Shown here: in pieces, positions 1-6,834 of the stretch
Numbering within the stretch: the stretch's first letter is position 1
Layout: each line of letters opens with the position of its first letter
From: Pseudomonadota bacterium
GTDB taxonomy: Bacteria > Pseudomonadota > Alphaproteobacteria > Rhizobiales > Hyphomicrobiaceae
Direction: 5' to 3'
NCBI GenBank assembly: GCA_023423275.1
Contig: JAFAFW010000005.1
Location: 1-15,806 of the forward strand
DNA: 15,806 nucleotides
Notes under the pieces: model-generated
The model's input: the letters and a program-made list of their open reading frames with translations, nothing else
What the model was told of the DNA's origin: nothing
Databases searched by the model: none
Program-made: the position numbers and the translations under genes

Positions 1-456
1 CTCGTACTCCTCGGCTATTGGCTGGCTGGTCTCAGTTTCCGGCACGTCTGGATCTCGATGCGCCCGGCATTCTGGATCCTGGCAGCAATTTTCGCGGTCC
101 AGGTCTATCAGAGCGGCTGGTCGATGGGCGGGTTCGTAGTCGCGCGGTTGGCAGTTCTCATCCTGGCCGCAAGCCTCGTGACCTTGACCACCAAAACAAG
201 CGAGTTTATCGAGGGGATCGTGAGCGCATTGAATTATGCACCGTCTTGGATTCCGAAAGACCGAATTGCGCTGTCGATAGCATTATGCCTGCGCTTTATC
301 CCGATGATCCGACAGATTTTTGAGGAAGTCCGTCAGGCGCAGCGCGCGCGCGGTCTTGATCGAAGTGTCAAAGCGCTCATCGTCCCGTTGATCGTGCGCG
401 CGCTGCAGAAATCCGATGACATTGCCAGCGCATTTTATTCGCGCAGTTTTCGCTGA
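1..456 (+). CDS. bioN: Energy-coupling factor transporter transmembrane subunit, BioN/EcfT family (5' truncated by window edge)
   Basis: The reading frame is open from the first base, so the gene starts before the window; about 151 C-terminal residues are visible. EcfT/BioN/CbiQ proteins are the membrane scaffold that couples two ABC ATPases to a vitamin-binding S component at the inner membrane. Hydrophobic stretches are followed by the family's cytoplasmic coupling region: an amphipathic helix with a VRQAQRARGLD segment (the first Ala-Arg-Gly motif) and a C-terminal helix ending AFYSRSFR, where a second Ala-Arg-Gly motif is usual. Here that second motif reads Ser-Arg-Ser, a departure worth noting. 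BioN (biotin) is preferred over CbiQ (cobalt) because of the short type of C-terminus and the lineage, but the substrate is set by the S component, which lies outside the window. Family assignment is firm; the symbol is an inference. Confidence 0.78.
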   Translation, partial: LVLLGYWLAGLSFRHVWISMRPAFWILAAIFAVQVYQSGWSMGGFVVARLAVLILAASLVTLTTKTSEFIEGIVSALNYAPSWIPKDRIALSIALCLRFIPMIRQIFEEVRQAQRARGLDRSVKALIVPLIVRALQKSDDIASAFYSRSFR

Positions 457-512
457 TAAGCTTTCGTTCGCGAATGGGTCGTCAGTATAATTGCTGCGAT
501 AGGAACGGTGAG

Positions 513-549
513 CGGGGTGAGATAAGACCTATATCAAATCCTCACCCCG
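513..549. repeat. Inverted repeat between bioN and the DUF3309 gene
   Basis: Arms CGGGGTGAG (513-521) and CTCACCCCG (541-549) are perfectly complementary over 9 bp with a 19-nt AT-rich loop. It lies between two convergent genes, which is where a bidirectional terminator would sit. No run of T follows on either strand, so intrinsic termination is uncertain. It could equally be a protein-binding dyad. Confidence 0.45.
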
Positions 550-595
550 GAATTTCACGATGCGATTGGTGTGTGGTTTTGGCCTGCGTTTAGGG

Positions 596-760
596 TTAGA
601 TGCGCCCCATAAGGACCAGGATCAACACGATGATGAGCACCAATCCAAGTCCGCCGCCGCCATAATAGCCCGTACCGTAAAACGGCCCGCCGCCGACACC
701 ACTAAAGCCGCCGAGAAGCGCAATAATCAATAGAACTATTAGGATCGTACCTAAAGACAT
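596..760 (-). CDS. DUF3309 family small membrane protein
   Basis: This 54-residue protein begins MSLGTILIVLLIIALLG and ends LVLIIVLILVLMGRI. Two hydrophobic segments are separated by a Gly/Tyr-rich stretch (FSGVGGGPFYGTGYYGGGG). That layout, the MSLGTIL start and the GRI end are those of the DUF3309 family, which is common in alphaproteobacteria and has no known function. The start is set by a strong ribosome-binding site, GAGGAG, 8 nt before the ATG at 760. A longer in-frame start at 799 would place that site inside the coding region and adds non-conserved sequence. The gene is convergent with bioN. It presumably sits in the cytoplasmic membrane. Confidence 0.82.
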   Translation of the reverse strand: MSLGTILIVLLIIALLGGFSGVGGGPFYGTGYYGGGGLGLVLIIVLILVLMGRI

Positions 761-805
761 TCGTGTCACTCCTCGGCGCGGAAATATTCGTTTGTCCACC
801 TACTA

Positions 806-1225
806 ATGCATGAGGCTGCAAGCGGTTCCAATTGCGGCGAAAAGAATGCGGGCTCTGCATGCTTGCTTGCCAATAAAACTCCAATCAAGACTGAAGGGCT
901 TCGTTTTTGTTGTGGAGGTGCGGGATCGCTGGATGGCGTGCGCAATGCCCTGCTGAAACTAGCCGCCGATTACAATTCTGAACTGATGATCGTGGTCGAT
1001 CGGCTGATGCGTTGGACGGAGCGAGTCCGTGCAGCGAAGCCCGCAAACCACCTGCAGGAAGAGCAGGCCGTGTTCGAAGCGCTGGGCCAGCTTTGGCCGC
1101 GGGCGAAGACGAGCAATGCTCTTCGGATCGTGGCCATGTTTCGGTTGGTGCCTCGCCTCTTGCGATTTCGCTTGAGCTCGGCCGAGCCTGCGGACAAGCG
1201 CGCTACGCGGAAATCTGCCGATTGA
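806..1225 (+). CDS. Hypothetical protein, uncertain
   Basis: This rightward ORF of 139 codons is the best coding candidate between 761 and 1762. The first ~40 residues look unstructured. The middle (about residues 45-110, from SLDGVRNALLKLAADYNSEL to LRIVAMFRLVPRLLRFRL) is helical and protein-like, with regularly spaced Leu, Trp and Arg. I do not recognise a family. No good ribosome-binding site precedes the ATG at 806; the true start may be an internal GTG or ATG near 940-985. Overlapping ORFs on the other strand (970-1380) and in another frame (1012-1269) are Arg/Ser-rich and look like shadows. It may be a decayed gene. Confidence 0.33.
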   Translation: MHEAASGSNCGEKNAGSACLLANKTPIKTEGLRFCCGGAGSLDGVRNALLKLAADYNSELMIVVDRLMRWTERVRAAKPANHLQEEQAVFEALGQLWPRAKTSNALRIVAMFRLVPRLLRFRLSSAEPADKRATRKSAD

Positions 1226-1399
1226 GAACCTTCGGCCGATGCAGGAGTGTCGACGGTCAGCGTGCGTAAACGCCTAAGCGTCTGGCGCGTCTTTAGAAAC
1301 TCATGAAGGTAACGTCGGGAGCGGCTGCCGCACCGGCTACCCGCGCCCATGGAAGCCGATAGTTGGCAATGGCGAAGCAAAGTGGGCGATCAGCGGTTT

Positions 1400-1422
1400 T
1401 TGGCGGAGGGGGAGTCCGCCAA
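1400..1422. repeat. Hairpin TTGGCGGA / TCCGCCAA, possible island end
   Basis: The 8-bp arms at 1400-1407 and 1415-1422 are perfect, with a 7-nt G-rich loop. The left part (from 1399, TTTGGCGGAG followed by GGGG) resembles the last bases of tRNA-Ser(CGA) as read on the + strand at 8225 (TTTGGCGGAG followed by AGGGG). It could be the distal attachment site of the ars island, or a hairpin that resembles it by chance. An AT-rich patch follows directly. Confidence 0.35.
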
Positions 1423-1509
1423 TATGCTCTGATTTTACTAATTTTTTTGTGCAAATCTATATTTGCCCATATCTGTACCCATCTTTATTGGGGGGCAGGC
1501 GGTGCGCCA

Positions 1510-1653
1510 CCTCCACTGCCGCCGATCCTGCTGGCCAAATATTACCGATCAGCATCGCTATTCCGCCCGGAAAACCAGCTGCGTGAGGCAAGGCGCCAGA
1601 AGAACTCGGTTGAGCAAGTTGCGTCTTGGACGACTGACGCGCCCTACAGGTAA
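1510..1653 (+). pseudogene. Possible remnant of the 5' end of a nucleoside-phosphorylase-like gene
   Basis: In the + frame the segment PPILLAKYYRSASLFRPENQ, continuing LREARRQK (about 1519-1602), resembles from memory the N-terminal region of phosphorylase-like proteins of alphaproteobacteria, which carry a FRPENLLREARRQK-type sequence. The resemblance stops at about NSVEQVAS and the frame ends at 1653, far short of a full protein. If real, it is a broken gene left by the insertion or deletion that set the left edge of the ars cluster. The recognition rests on about 25 residues and has not been searched. Confidence 0.33.
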
Positions 1654-1730
1654 ACACCCGAAACCATCCCAGCAGCGCGTGGTCCTCACAGAGACGTGGC
1701 GGCCCGCGGCATCTGGTGTCGATGATTGCT

Positions 1731-1752
1731 CCGGATCGCTCCCGCCATCCGG
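1731..1752 (-). terminator. Hairpin after the MFS gene, weak terminator candidate
   Basis: The 6-bp arms CCGGAT (1731-1736) and ATCCGG (1747-1752) are perfect with a 10-nt loop, 13 nt past the MFS stop codon in the direction of transcription. No U-tract follows, so termination here is only a suggestion from position and structure. Confidence 0.3.
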
Positions 1753-1765
1753 TAAGTCCCAAACG

Positions 1766-2962
1766 CTAATTCCCTGCCCTTCTTGACCAACGCAGAACGA
1801 GGGGGCCAAGTGCAATCGCGCTCGCCAGAAGCGCAAATCCGGCAAACCAGCCAGACTGCGCGCCGGGCCCACCGGCAAGGTCGATGGCTGCGCCCATTGC
1901 CCAAGCGCCGACGGCCGAGAGCCCGAAGCCGACCGTCGAGTGAACCGCCATCGTTGCGCCTTTCTGCCCGGGGGCTGCACTTGCTGCCATGCCCGAGGTC
2001 AGGGCGCCGGAGTCGGCAGGCACCGTGAAGCTGTAGATCGCAAGCAGCACCAGCAAAATCCACGGGCTGGCTCCAGCCAAGAAACCGATGAGCAGACCTG
2101 TTGCCGCTGAAGCCAGCATGACCCAACTGATCGCCCGATGGCGGCCGTACTTCAGAGCAAACTCGTTGCCAACAATGCTCGCCGGGAACGCCATCAGGCT
2201 GACAAGCACGCTGACGGCAAGCGTTCCGAGAGGTGCTGCGCCTCCATTGTGCGCGACAACGAAGGTCCAGAACGCGACGATCCAGGTGCGCATACCGTAG
2301 AGTTCGAAACAATGCAGACCGTAGCCAAGGATGTAGCCAAGTGCGGGCCGGTTGCGCAGAACGGGGCGGAAATCAAGCAACGGCGCCGTTGTGGGCGTTG
2401 GCGTAACGGGTTCCATCGCCCAGCACGCAAGCAACATGAGAACAGGCCCGACTCCCGTCAGGAAAAAGGCCCATCGCCAGCCGAGCATATCCGCCGCAAG
2501 CTGGGCGACGAGGAATGAGATGCCGACGCCGAATGAGAAGCTCGACGTGTAGAGCGTCACGCTGCGGGAGGCGTCGCCCGGCCCCAAACGATCCGTAAGC
2601 GCCTTGAGGCCCGGCATGTAGGCGCCTGCGAAGCCGATCCCCGCCAAGGTCCACCATAAGATAGCTGACAGGAGATCGTGGGCGAAGAACCCGAAACCAA
2701 GCGTGGCGAGGCCGGACAACGCTGATCCGACGAGCAGGATGCGGCGTGCATCGATACGATCGGTGAGGGTTGTGAGAATGGGAACAGCGACCATGTACCC
2801 GAATGCAAACGAGCTCGCCATTATGCCTGCCTCAGTGGCGCTCAGGCGCCACTGAGGCATCAGATGCTGCGCCATCACGGCCGGTACAGCGACATGCGGC
2901 AGAAGATTGCCGATCTGGCCGACGCACATGGCGGCGACCAATGCTTTTCCCTGAAGCTTCAT
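1766..2962 (-). CDS. Major facilitator superfamily transporter of the ars cluster
   Basis: This 398-residue protein has a typical 12-helix MFS pattern of alternating hydrophobic segments. The cytoplasmic loop after helix 2 carries DRIDARR (residues 68-74), the MFS loop signature. Only three cysteines are evident (near residue 13, in LACWAME and in LHCFELYG). The start at 2962 (MKLQGKAL) is chosen because the in-frame extension up to 3262 overlaps arsO and encodes Arg/Ser-rich non-membrane sequence; no strong ribosome-binding site is visible. It is the last gene of the leftward cluster, 43 nt after arsO, and probably co-transcribed with it. By context it likely exports an arsenical or antimonial. 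MFS exporters of trivalent arsenicals (ArsK) are known from this bacterial group, but I cannot assign it to ArsK or another named type from sequence alone. Confidence 0.85.
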   Translation of the reverse strand: MKLQGKALVAAMCVGQIGNLLPHVAVPAVMAQHLMPQWRLSATEAGIMASSFAFGYMVAVPILTTLTDRIDARRILLVGSALSGLATLGFGFFAHDLLSAILWWTLAGIGFAGAYMPGLKALTDRLGPGDASRSVTLYTSSFSFGVGISFLVAQLAADMLGWRWAFFLTGVGPVLMLLACWAMEPVTPTPTTAPLLDFRPVLRNRPALGYILGYGLHCFELYGMRTWIVAFWTFVVAHNGGAAPLGTLAVSVLVSLMAFPASIVGNEFALKYGRHRAISWVMLASAATGLLIGFLAGASPWILLVLLAIYSFTVPADSGALTSGMAASAAPGQKGATMAVHSTVGFGLSAVGAWAMGAAIDLAGGPGAQSGWFAGFALLASAIALGPLVLRWSRRAGN

Positions 2963-3005
2963 GCGGTCGTTATGCGGTGGATGATGGGTGCTGAGATGTG
3001 AACGT

Positions 3006-4394
3006 CTAGCCGCAGCACGCTGCGGCGGTTTGCTCTTGCGGAGTATTGCCACAACCGCAACCCGCTTTGCCATCCGCCTTCGCTGTCTCATCTGCCGCGC
3101 AGCAAGCGCTCTTATTCTGCCGAGGCGGCCCCCCACAGCATTGCGCGGTGGCATCGACGGGCGAATGTGAGCAAACCCCGGTTTCCGGCAGGACCAGCTC
3201 CACGCGCGCTGCTGCTGCCTTGTCCCCGGCGATATCGGCAACGATGGAACGGACCTGCTCATAGCCGGTGAGCATCAGGAACGTCGGCGCCCGGCCGTAG
3301 GATTTCATACCTGCGATGTAGAAACCCGGTTCCGGATGAGACAGCTCGCGGGCCCCATGCGGACGCACTGTCCCGCAGCTATGCTCATTGGGATCGATGA
3401 GTGGCGCCAAGGCCGAAGGGCACTCAAGCGCAGGATCGAGGTTAAGGCGGAGTTCGCGCAAGAAGGAAAAGTCAGGTCGTAAGCCGGTTGCAACAATCAA
3501 TTCGTCGGCTGTCACGGATCTGTCGCCAGCGGAAATCTGCAGGCCCACATTGGTTTGTGAGATCCGGGTGACGCCGAAGTCGGTCACAACACGCAATGAA
3601 CTGTGCTGGATGAGATTGGCGATTGCCAGCCCCAGAGCGCCGCGCGCCTCAAGTTGGTCATTTCTCCCCCCGCCAAACGCCTTCTCAACGTTGGTTCCAC
3701 GCACCAACCAGATGAACTCGGTCGCGGGCTCCGTTTCCGCCAGTCGGGCGAGATCAATCAGTGTACCAATGGCAGAGTGGCCGCTGCCCAGCACGGCCAC
3801 GGTGCGACCGGCATATCGTTTGCGATCCCTGCCGAGAACATCAGGCATTCGGTAGGATATAGCCGCCTGAGCTTCCGGTTCGCCAATCGCAGCGATGCCA
3901 TTGACGCCAGCCGGATTGGCCGACGACCATGTCCCAGATGCGTCGATAACCGCATCGGCGGTATCCACCTGCAGGCTAGAACCAGTGCGATATCTGATCT
4001 CGAACTTCGCCTCAGCACGGCCCGGCGTCTTGACCTTGTCGAGGCCTGCGCGCGCGATGCTGATCACCAAAGCATCGGTGCGGATATGCTCACGCAGGAC
4101 AGGGCTTGCCGCCAATGGTCGTAGATAGCGCTCGACCAGTTCGCCGCCTGTCGGATAAGCGGCATCAGGTGGAGCAGTCCATCCGATGCTTGCGAGCAAC
4201 CGACCTGCAGCGCGATCGATATTGTACTGCCAGGGCGAGAACATCGACACCTGCGCCCATTGGTCAACCGCATGACCAACCATCGATCCGGCTTCCAAGA
4301 CGATCGGTGTGAGATTGCGCTCCAGCGCATGAGCCGCTGCGGCAAGGCCGACTGGCCCGGCACCGATGATGGCGATGGTTTTCCCAGTGGGCAT
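3006..4394 (-). CDS. arsO: ArsO-type FAD/NAD(P)H-dependent monooxygenase with cysteine-rich C-terminal tail
   Basis: This 462-residue flavoprotein shows a first dinucleotide motif GAGPVG at residues 11-16 (FAD), a second VLGSGHSAIG at 201-210 (NAD(P)H) and an ATG-type motif VATGLRPDF at 302-310. The order is that of flavin monooxygenase / thioredoxin-reductase-like enzymes. In ars operons such proteins are called ArsO; their substrate is not settled. The last ~55 residues carry nine cysteines (408, 419, 420, 431, 432, 446, 448, 460, 461) in a Gly/Ala-rich, probably disordered tail that could bind As(III) or another soft metal. The start at 4394 is supported by AGGAAG 5 nt upstream. The gene follows arsR2 by 47 nt and precedes the MFS gene by 43 nt. 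Cytoplasmic; no signal peptide is seen. Confidence 0.85.
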   Translation of the reverse strand: MPTGKTIAIIGAGPVGLAAAAHALERNLTPIVLEAGSMVGHAVDQWAQVSMFSPWQYNIDRAAGRLLASIGWTAPPDAAYPTGGELVERYLRPLAASPVLREHIRTDALVISIARAGLDKVKTPGRAEAKFEIRYRTGSSLQVDTADAVIDASGTWSSANPAGVNGIAAIGEPEAQAAISYRMPDVLGRDRKRYAGRTVAVLGSGHSAIGTLIDLARLAETEPATEFIWLVRGTNVEKAFGGGRNDQLEARGALGLAIANLIQHSSLRVVTDFGVTRISQTNVGLQISAGDRSVTADELIVATGLRPDFSFLRELRLNLDPALECPSALAPLIDPNEHSCGTVRPHGARELSHPEPGFYIAGMKSYGRAPTFLMLTGYEQVRSIVADIAGDKAAAARVELVLPETGVCSHSPVDATAQCCGGPPRQNKSACCAADETAKADGKAGCGCGNTPQEQTAAACCG

Positions 4395-4408
4395 CTTATC
4401 TTCCTATC

Positions 4409-4445
4409 ATACTAGAATTACCGAAATATATAGCAAATATACTAG
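4409..4445. promoter_or_regulatory. AT-rich operator-like region between arsR2 and arsO
   Basis: The short gap holds GAAATATATAGCAAATAT (4423-4440), whose complement ATATTTGCTATA is close to the element upstream of arsR1 and arsR2. The heptamer ATACTAG occurs twice, at 4409-4415 and 4439-4445, 30 bp apart; the second copy overlaps the arsR2 stop codon. This looks like an ArsR-controlled internal promoter for arsO and the MFS gene. Function is inferred. Confidence 0.4.
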
Positions 4446-4756
4446 GCTGCCTCTGAAGGCTTATCGGCACACGCATCAACGCAGCATTCAGCGACCAGAA
4501 AATCTACAAGCTCCCGCATCTGCGGATAGTTCGTCCGGCAAATCAACGTCGTCGCCGCGCGCTCTTGCGTTACCAGCCCCACAATGATCAATGCCTTGAG
4601 ATGATGCGATAGGGTCGATGCGGGAACCTTCAGCCGACGTTGTAGTTGGCCTACGGCTAATCCGGGCTCGCCTGCACGGACCAGCATGCGATACAGCTTC
4701 AGCCGGGTCGGATTGCCGAGCGCTTCAAGTTGTGCGGCTGCATGATCGAGTTTCAT
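4442..4756 (-). CDS. arsR: ArsR/SmtB family repressor (second copy, arsR2)
   Basis: This 104-residue winged-helix regulator has the ArsR core: LEALGNPTRLKLYRML at the N-terminus and a recognition helix in VPASTLSHHLKAL (about 44-56), followed by the beta-wing. The classical ELCVCDL metal site is absent. Instead cysteines cluster at the C-terminus (Cys91, Cys92, Cys96 in AECCVDAC), plus Cys73. This resembles the C-terminal three-cysteine As(III) site described for Acidithiobacillus ferrooxidans ArsR. As(III) binding would release the DNA. It lies 69 nt after the glutaredoxin-type arsC and just before arsO, so it may control arsO and the MFS gene separately. The start at 4756 gives the expected length, but no strong ribosome-binding site is seen. 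Confidence 0.9.
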   Translation of the reverse strand: MKLDHAAAQLEALGNPTRLKLYRMLVRAGEPGLAVGQLQRRLKVPASTLSHHLKALIIVGLVTQERAATTLICRTNYPQMRELVDFLVAECCVDACADKPSEAA

Positions 4757-4793
4757 GGTGGGGATCTTGCCGCTGGCTGGGAGAAAGTCAATG

Positions 4794-4816
4794 ATATTTC
4801 TATAATTGTGGAAATA
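4794..4816. promoter_or_regulatory. Candidate ArsR operator upstream of arsR2
   Basis: ATATTTCTATAA (4794-4805) is identical to a 12-mer on the opposite strand upstream of arsR1 (7194-7205). Here it forms half of a dyad, TATTTC (4795-4800) and GAAATA (4811-4816) with a 10-nt spacer. The position, between the arsC stop and the arsR2 start, suits autoregulation by an ArsR protein. Confidence 0.5.
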
Positions 4817-4825
4817 GCATCATCT

Positions 4826-5263
4826 TCAGTTCGCCACACGCTTCCTCTTGGCGTCAACGACGATCTCGCCATTCTCCTTCGCAAATGGTCCCCGTTGCGG
4901 CAACGACAGGATGTCGAGAACGAGCTCCGAGGGGCGGCATAGTTTCACTTCTTGCTCCGTCGCCACAATCGGACGATTGATCAGGATCGGGTGCGCTAGC
5001 ATCGCGTCGATGATCTGCTCATCGGTCAGCTCTGGATTGTCCAACCCAAGTTCGAAGTAAGGCGTTCCTTTTTCTCGGAGCAGGGCGCGGGTGGGTATGC
5101 CCATGCGCGCTATGAGATCCTGCAGGGTCGCTCGATCCGGCGGAAACTTGAGACACTCGACGATGGTCGGCTCGATCCCCGCATTACGGATGAGGGCCAA
5201 CGTGTTGCGAGAGGTTCCACAGGCCGGGTTGTGATAGATCGTGACGTTGGCTTGCTCACTCAC
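4826..5263 (-). CDS. arsC: Arsenate reductase, glutaredoxin-coupled (ArsC of the thioredoxin-fold family)
   Basis: This 145-residue protein has the signature IYHNPACGTSRNTLALIR, with the catalytic cysteine at residue 15, and the conserved ILINRPIV segment of the E. coli-type ArsC family (about 140 residues). It reduces arsenate to arsenite using glutathione and glutaredoxin in the cytoplasm. The start is a GTG at 5263 that overlaps the ACR3 stop codon by 4 nt (GTGA), indicating translational coupling. The longer in-frame ATG start at 5497 would run deep into the ACR3 gene with Arg-rich sequence and is rejected. It is the second, unrelated arsenate reductase of the cluster. Identification is firm. 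Confidence 0.93.
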   Translation of the reverse strand: MSEQANVTIYHNPACGTSRNTLALIRNAGIEPTIVECLKFPPDRATLQDLIARMGIPTRALLREKGTPYFELGLDNPELTDEQIIDAMLAHPILINRPIVATEQEVKLCRPSELVLDILSLPQRGPFAKENGEIVVDAKRKRVAN

Positions 5264-6324
5264 GACAGCTTCTCCTGCGGTTTTGTCTCGGTGGATCGTG
5301 CAAGTCCGCGTTCGTACCAGTCCTTGGTTCGGTTGACGATTGCGACGACCGACAACATGACTGGCACCTCGATCAGCACACCGACGACGGTGGCGAGCGC
5401 AGCGCCGGAGTGAAAGCCGAACAGGCTGATGGCCGCTGCAACCGCAAGCTCGAAGAAGTTGCTGGCACCAATCAGCGCGGACGGCCCGGCCACGCAATGT
5501 TGCTCACCGGCCATTCGGTTGAGCAGGTAAGCCAACCCCGCATTGAAATAGACCTGGATCAGGATTGGCACGGCAAGCAGGCCAATGATCAGCGGCTGAT
5601 TGAGGATCTGTTGACCCTGAAAGCCGAACAGCAAGACCAGGGTCGTGAGCAGCGCGAGCAGTGACCAGGGTTGAAGTTTGCTGAGAAGATCGAGCAGCGC
5701 ACGTTCGCCGCGACGCGCCAGCATCACCTTCCGCAGCAGTTGGGCGAACAACACCGGTATGACGATATACAGCACGACTGACAGCACCAGCGTGGCCCAG
5801 GGGATGGTGATCGCAGACAACCCCAATAGCAACCCAACGATAGGTGCGAATGCAAACACCATGATGGTGTCGTTGAGAGCTACTTGTGACAACGTGAAGT
5901 GCGGCTCGCCCTTGGTCAGATTGCTCCAGACAAACACCATCGCGGTACATGGCGCCGCCGCCAGGAGGATCAGGCCAGCGAGATAGGAATTGATGTGATC
6001 AGCCGGGAGATACGGTCGGAATAGGTAGCCGATAAACAGCCAGCCTAGCGCGGCCATTGAAAATGGTTTCACGGCCCAGTTGATGAACAAGGTTACGCCG
6101 ATCCCCCGCCAGTGCTCCTTGACGTGCCCGAGAGCAGCGAAGTCGATCTTGGTGAGCATCGGAATGATCATCAGCCAGATGAGCACCGCCACCGGCAAAT
6201 TGACCTGGGCGATCTCGGCTGCACCGATGGCCTGGAAGACATCGGGCAACAGATGGCCCAACGCGATACCAACTACCATGCAGACGGCCACCCAAAGGGT
6301 GAGGTAGCGTTCAAAAAGCGACAT
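5260..6324 (-). CDS. acr3: ACR3-family arsenite efflux permease
   Basis: This 354-residue polytopic membrane protein has about ten hydrophobic helices and conserved ACR3 blocks: LIWLMIIPMLTKIDF (about 48-62), AAPCTAMVFVWSNL (123-136, with the conserved Cys126), ALNDTIMVFAFAP and GVLIEVPVML with Glu319. The Cys and the Glu correspond to residues known to be needed for transport in ACR3 proteins. It extrudes arsenite (and often antimonite) using the proton motive force. Length matches the family. It begins 15 nt after the upstream arsC stop and overlaps the next arsC by 4 nt, so it lies mid-operon between the two arsenate reductases. Identification is firm. Confidence 0.95.
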   Translation of the reverse strand: MSLFERYLTLWVAVCMVVGIALGHLLPDVFQAIGAAEIAQVNLPVAVLIWLMIIPMLTKIDFAALGHVKEHWRGIGVTLFINWAVKPFSMAALGWLFIGYLFRPYLPADHINSYLAGLILLAAAPCTAMVFVWSNLTKGEPHFTLSQVALNDTIMVFAFAPIVGLLLGLSAITIPWATLVLSVVLYIVIPVLFAQLLRKVMLARRGERALLDLLSKLQPWSLLALLTTLVLLFGFQGQQILNQPLIIGLLAVPILIQVYFNAGLAYLLNRMAGEQHCVAGPSALIGASNFFELAVAAAISLFGFHSGAALATVVGVLIEVPVMLSVVAIVNRTKDWYERGLARSTETKPQEKLS

Positions 6325-6339
6325 ACGAGACCTGTGCGA

Positions 6340-6834
6340 TTAGCTGCGCCCGATATCGTCCAGCCGTCGCTGAAGCGAAAGCTTATCGAGCGATTGCAGG
6401 GGTAGACTGGTGAAGATGCCTATCCGCTGATTGAGCATCCGGTAGGTATCGGCAAAGCTAAGTCGCCGCTCGGGTTCGCTACCTTCAGCACGAGACGGGT
6501 CGGGCAGCCCCCAATGCGCGCTCATTGGTTGGCCGGGCCACACCGGACAGGTCTCGTTGGTCGCGTCATCGCAGACGGTGAAGACGAAGTCGAGCCGCGG
6601 CGCATCAGGCCGCGCGAACTCTTCCCAGGATTTCGAGCGCAGGCTGCTGGTGTCGTAGTTGAGCTGCTTCAACAGATCCAGGGCATAGGGATGAACGCGG
6701 CCACTTGGCTGACTTCCGGCGCTGTAGGCGCAGAACTTGCCAGCTGCCAAGCGGTTCATCACGCATTCGGCAATGATGGACCGTGCCGAATTGTGCGTAC
6801 AGAGAAACAGGACATTGAACACGCGATCATGCAC
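6340..6834 (-). CDS. arsC: Arsenate reductase, low-molecular-weight phosphatase type
   Basis: This 164-residue protein begins VHDRVFNVLFLCTHNSARS, containing the C-x5-R phosphate loop (Cys12 to Arg18) of LMW protein-tyrosine-phosphatase-like proteins. The matching acidic loop is WGLPDPSRAEG. In ars operons this family reduces arsenate. The preferred start is GTG 6834, which has GGAG about 7-10 nt upstream and overlaps the end of arsR1 by 8 nt. An ATG at 6876 is in frame but would add Arg-rich residues and a larger overlap. Whether reduction is thioredoxin- or mycothiol-coupled cannot be told from the sequence; thioredoxin is usual in proteobacteria. Confidence 0.92.
   Translation of the reverse strand: MHDRVFNVLFLCTHNSARSIIAECVMNRLAAGKFCAYSAGSQPSGRVHPYALDLLKQLNYDTSSLRSKSWEEFARPDAPRLDFVFTVCDDATNETCPVWPGQPMSAHWGLPDPSRAEGSEPERRLSFADTYRMLNQRIGIFTSLPLQSLDKLSLQRRLDDIGRS

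Larger units (their letters stand above)
1226..1765. other. Gene-poor interval at the left edge of the ars cluster
   Basis: No convincing complete gene is seen in these ~540 bases. The interval holds an 8-bp hairpin at 1400-1422 and a markedly AT-rich patch at about 1428-1490 (for example CTAATTTTTTTGTGC), unlike the GC-rich surroundings. It also has a probable gene remnant at about 1510-1602 and a hairpin at 1731-1752 just after the MFS stop codon. The composition shift fits an edge of acquired DNA. Confidence 0.5.

Noticed and set aside
970..1380. 136-codon ORF on the - strand
   Set aside because: It is Arg/Ser-rich and looks like a shadow of the weak + strand candidate.
1686..2312. 208-codon ORF on the - strand in another frame of the MFS gene
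   Set aside because: It overlaps the MFS gene in a different frame and lacks membrane character or domains.
2963..3262. N-terminal extension of the MFS protein
   Set aside because: It overlaps arsO and reads as Arg/Ser-rich sequence; the membrane protein begins properly at MKLQGKAL (2962).
5264..5497. N-terminal extension of the glutaredoxin-type ArsC
   Set aside because: It lies inside the ACR3 gene and is Arg/Cys-rich; the GTG at 5263 gives the family length and a 4-nt coupling overlap.
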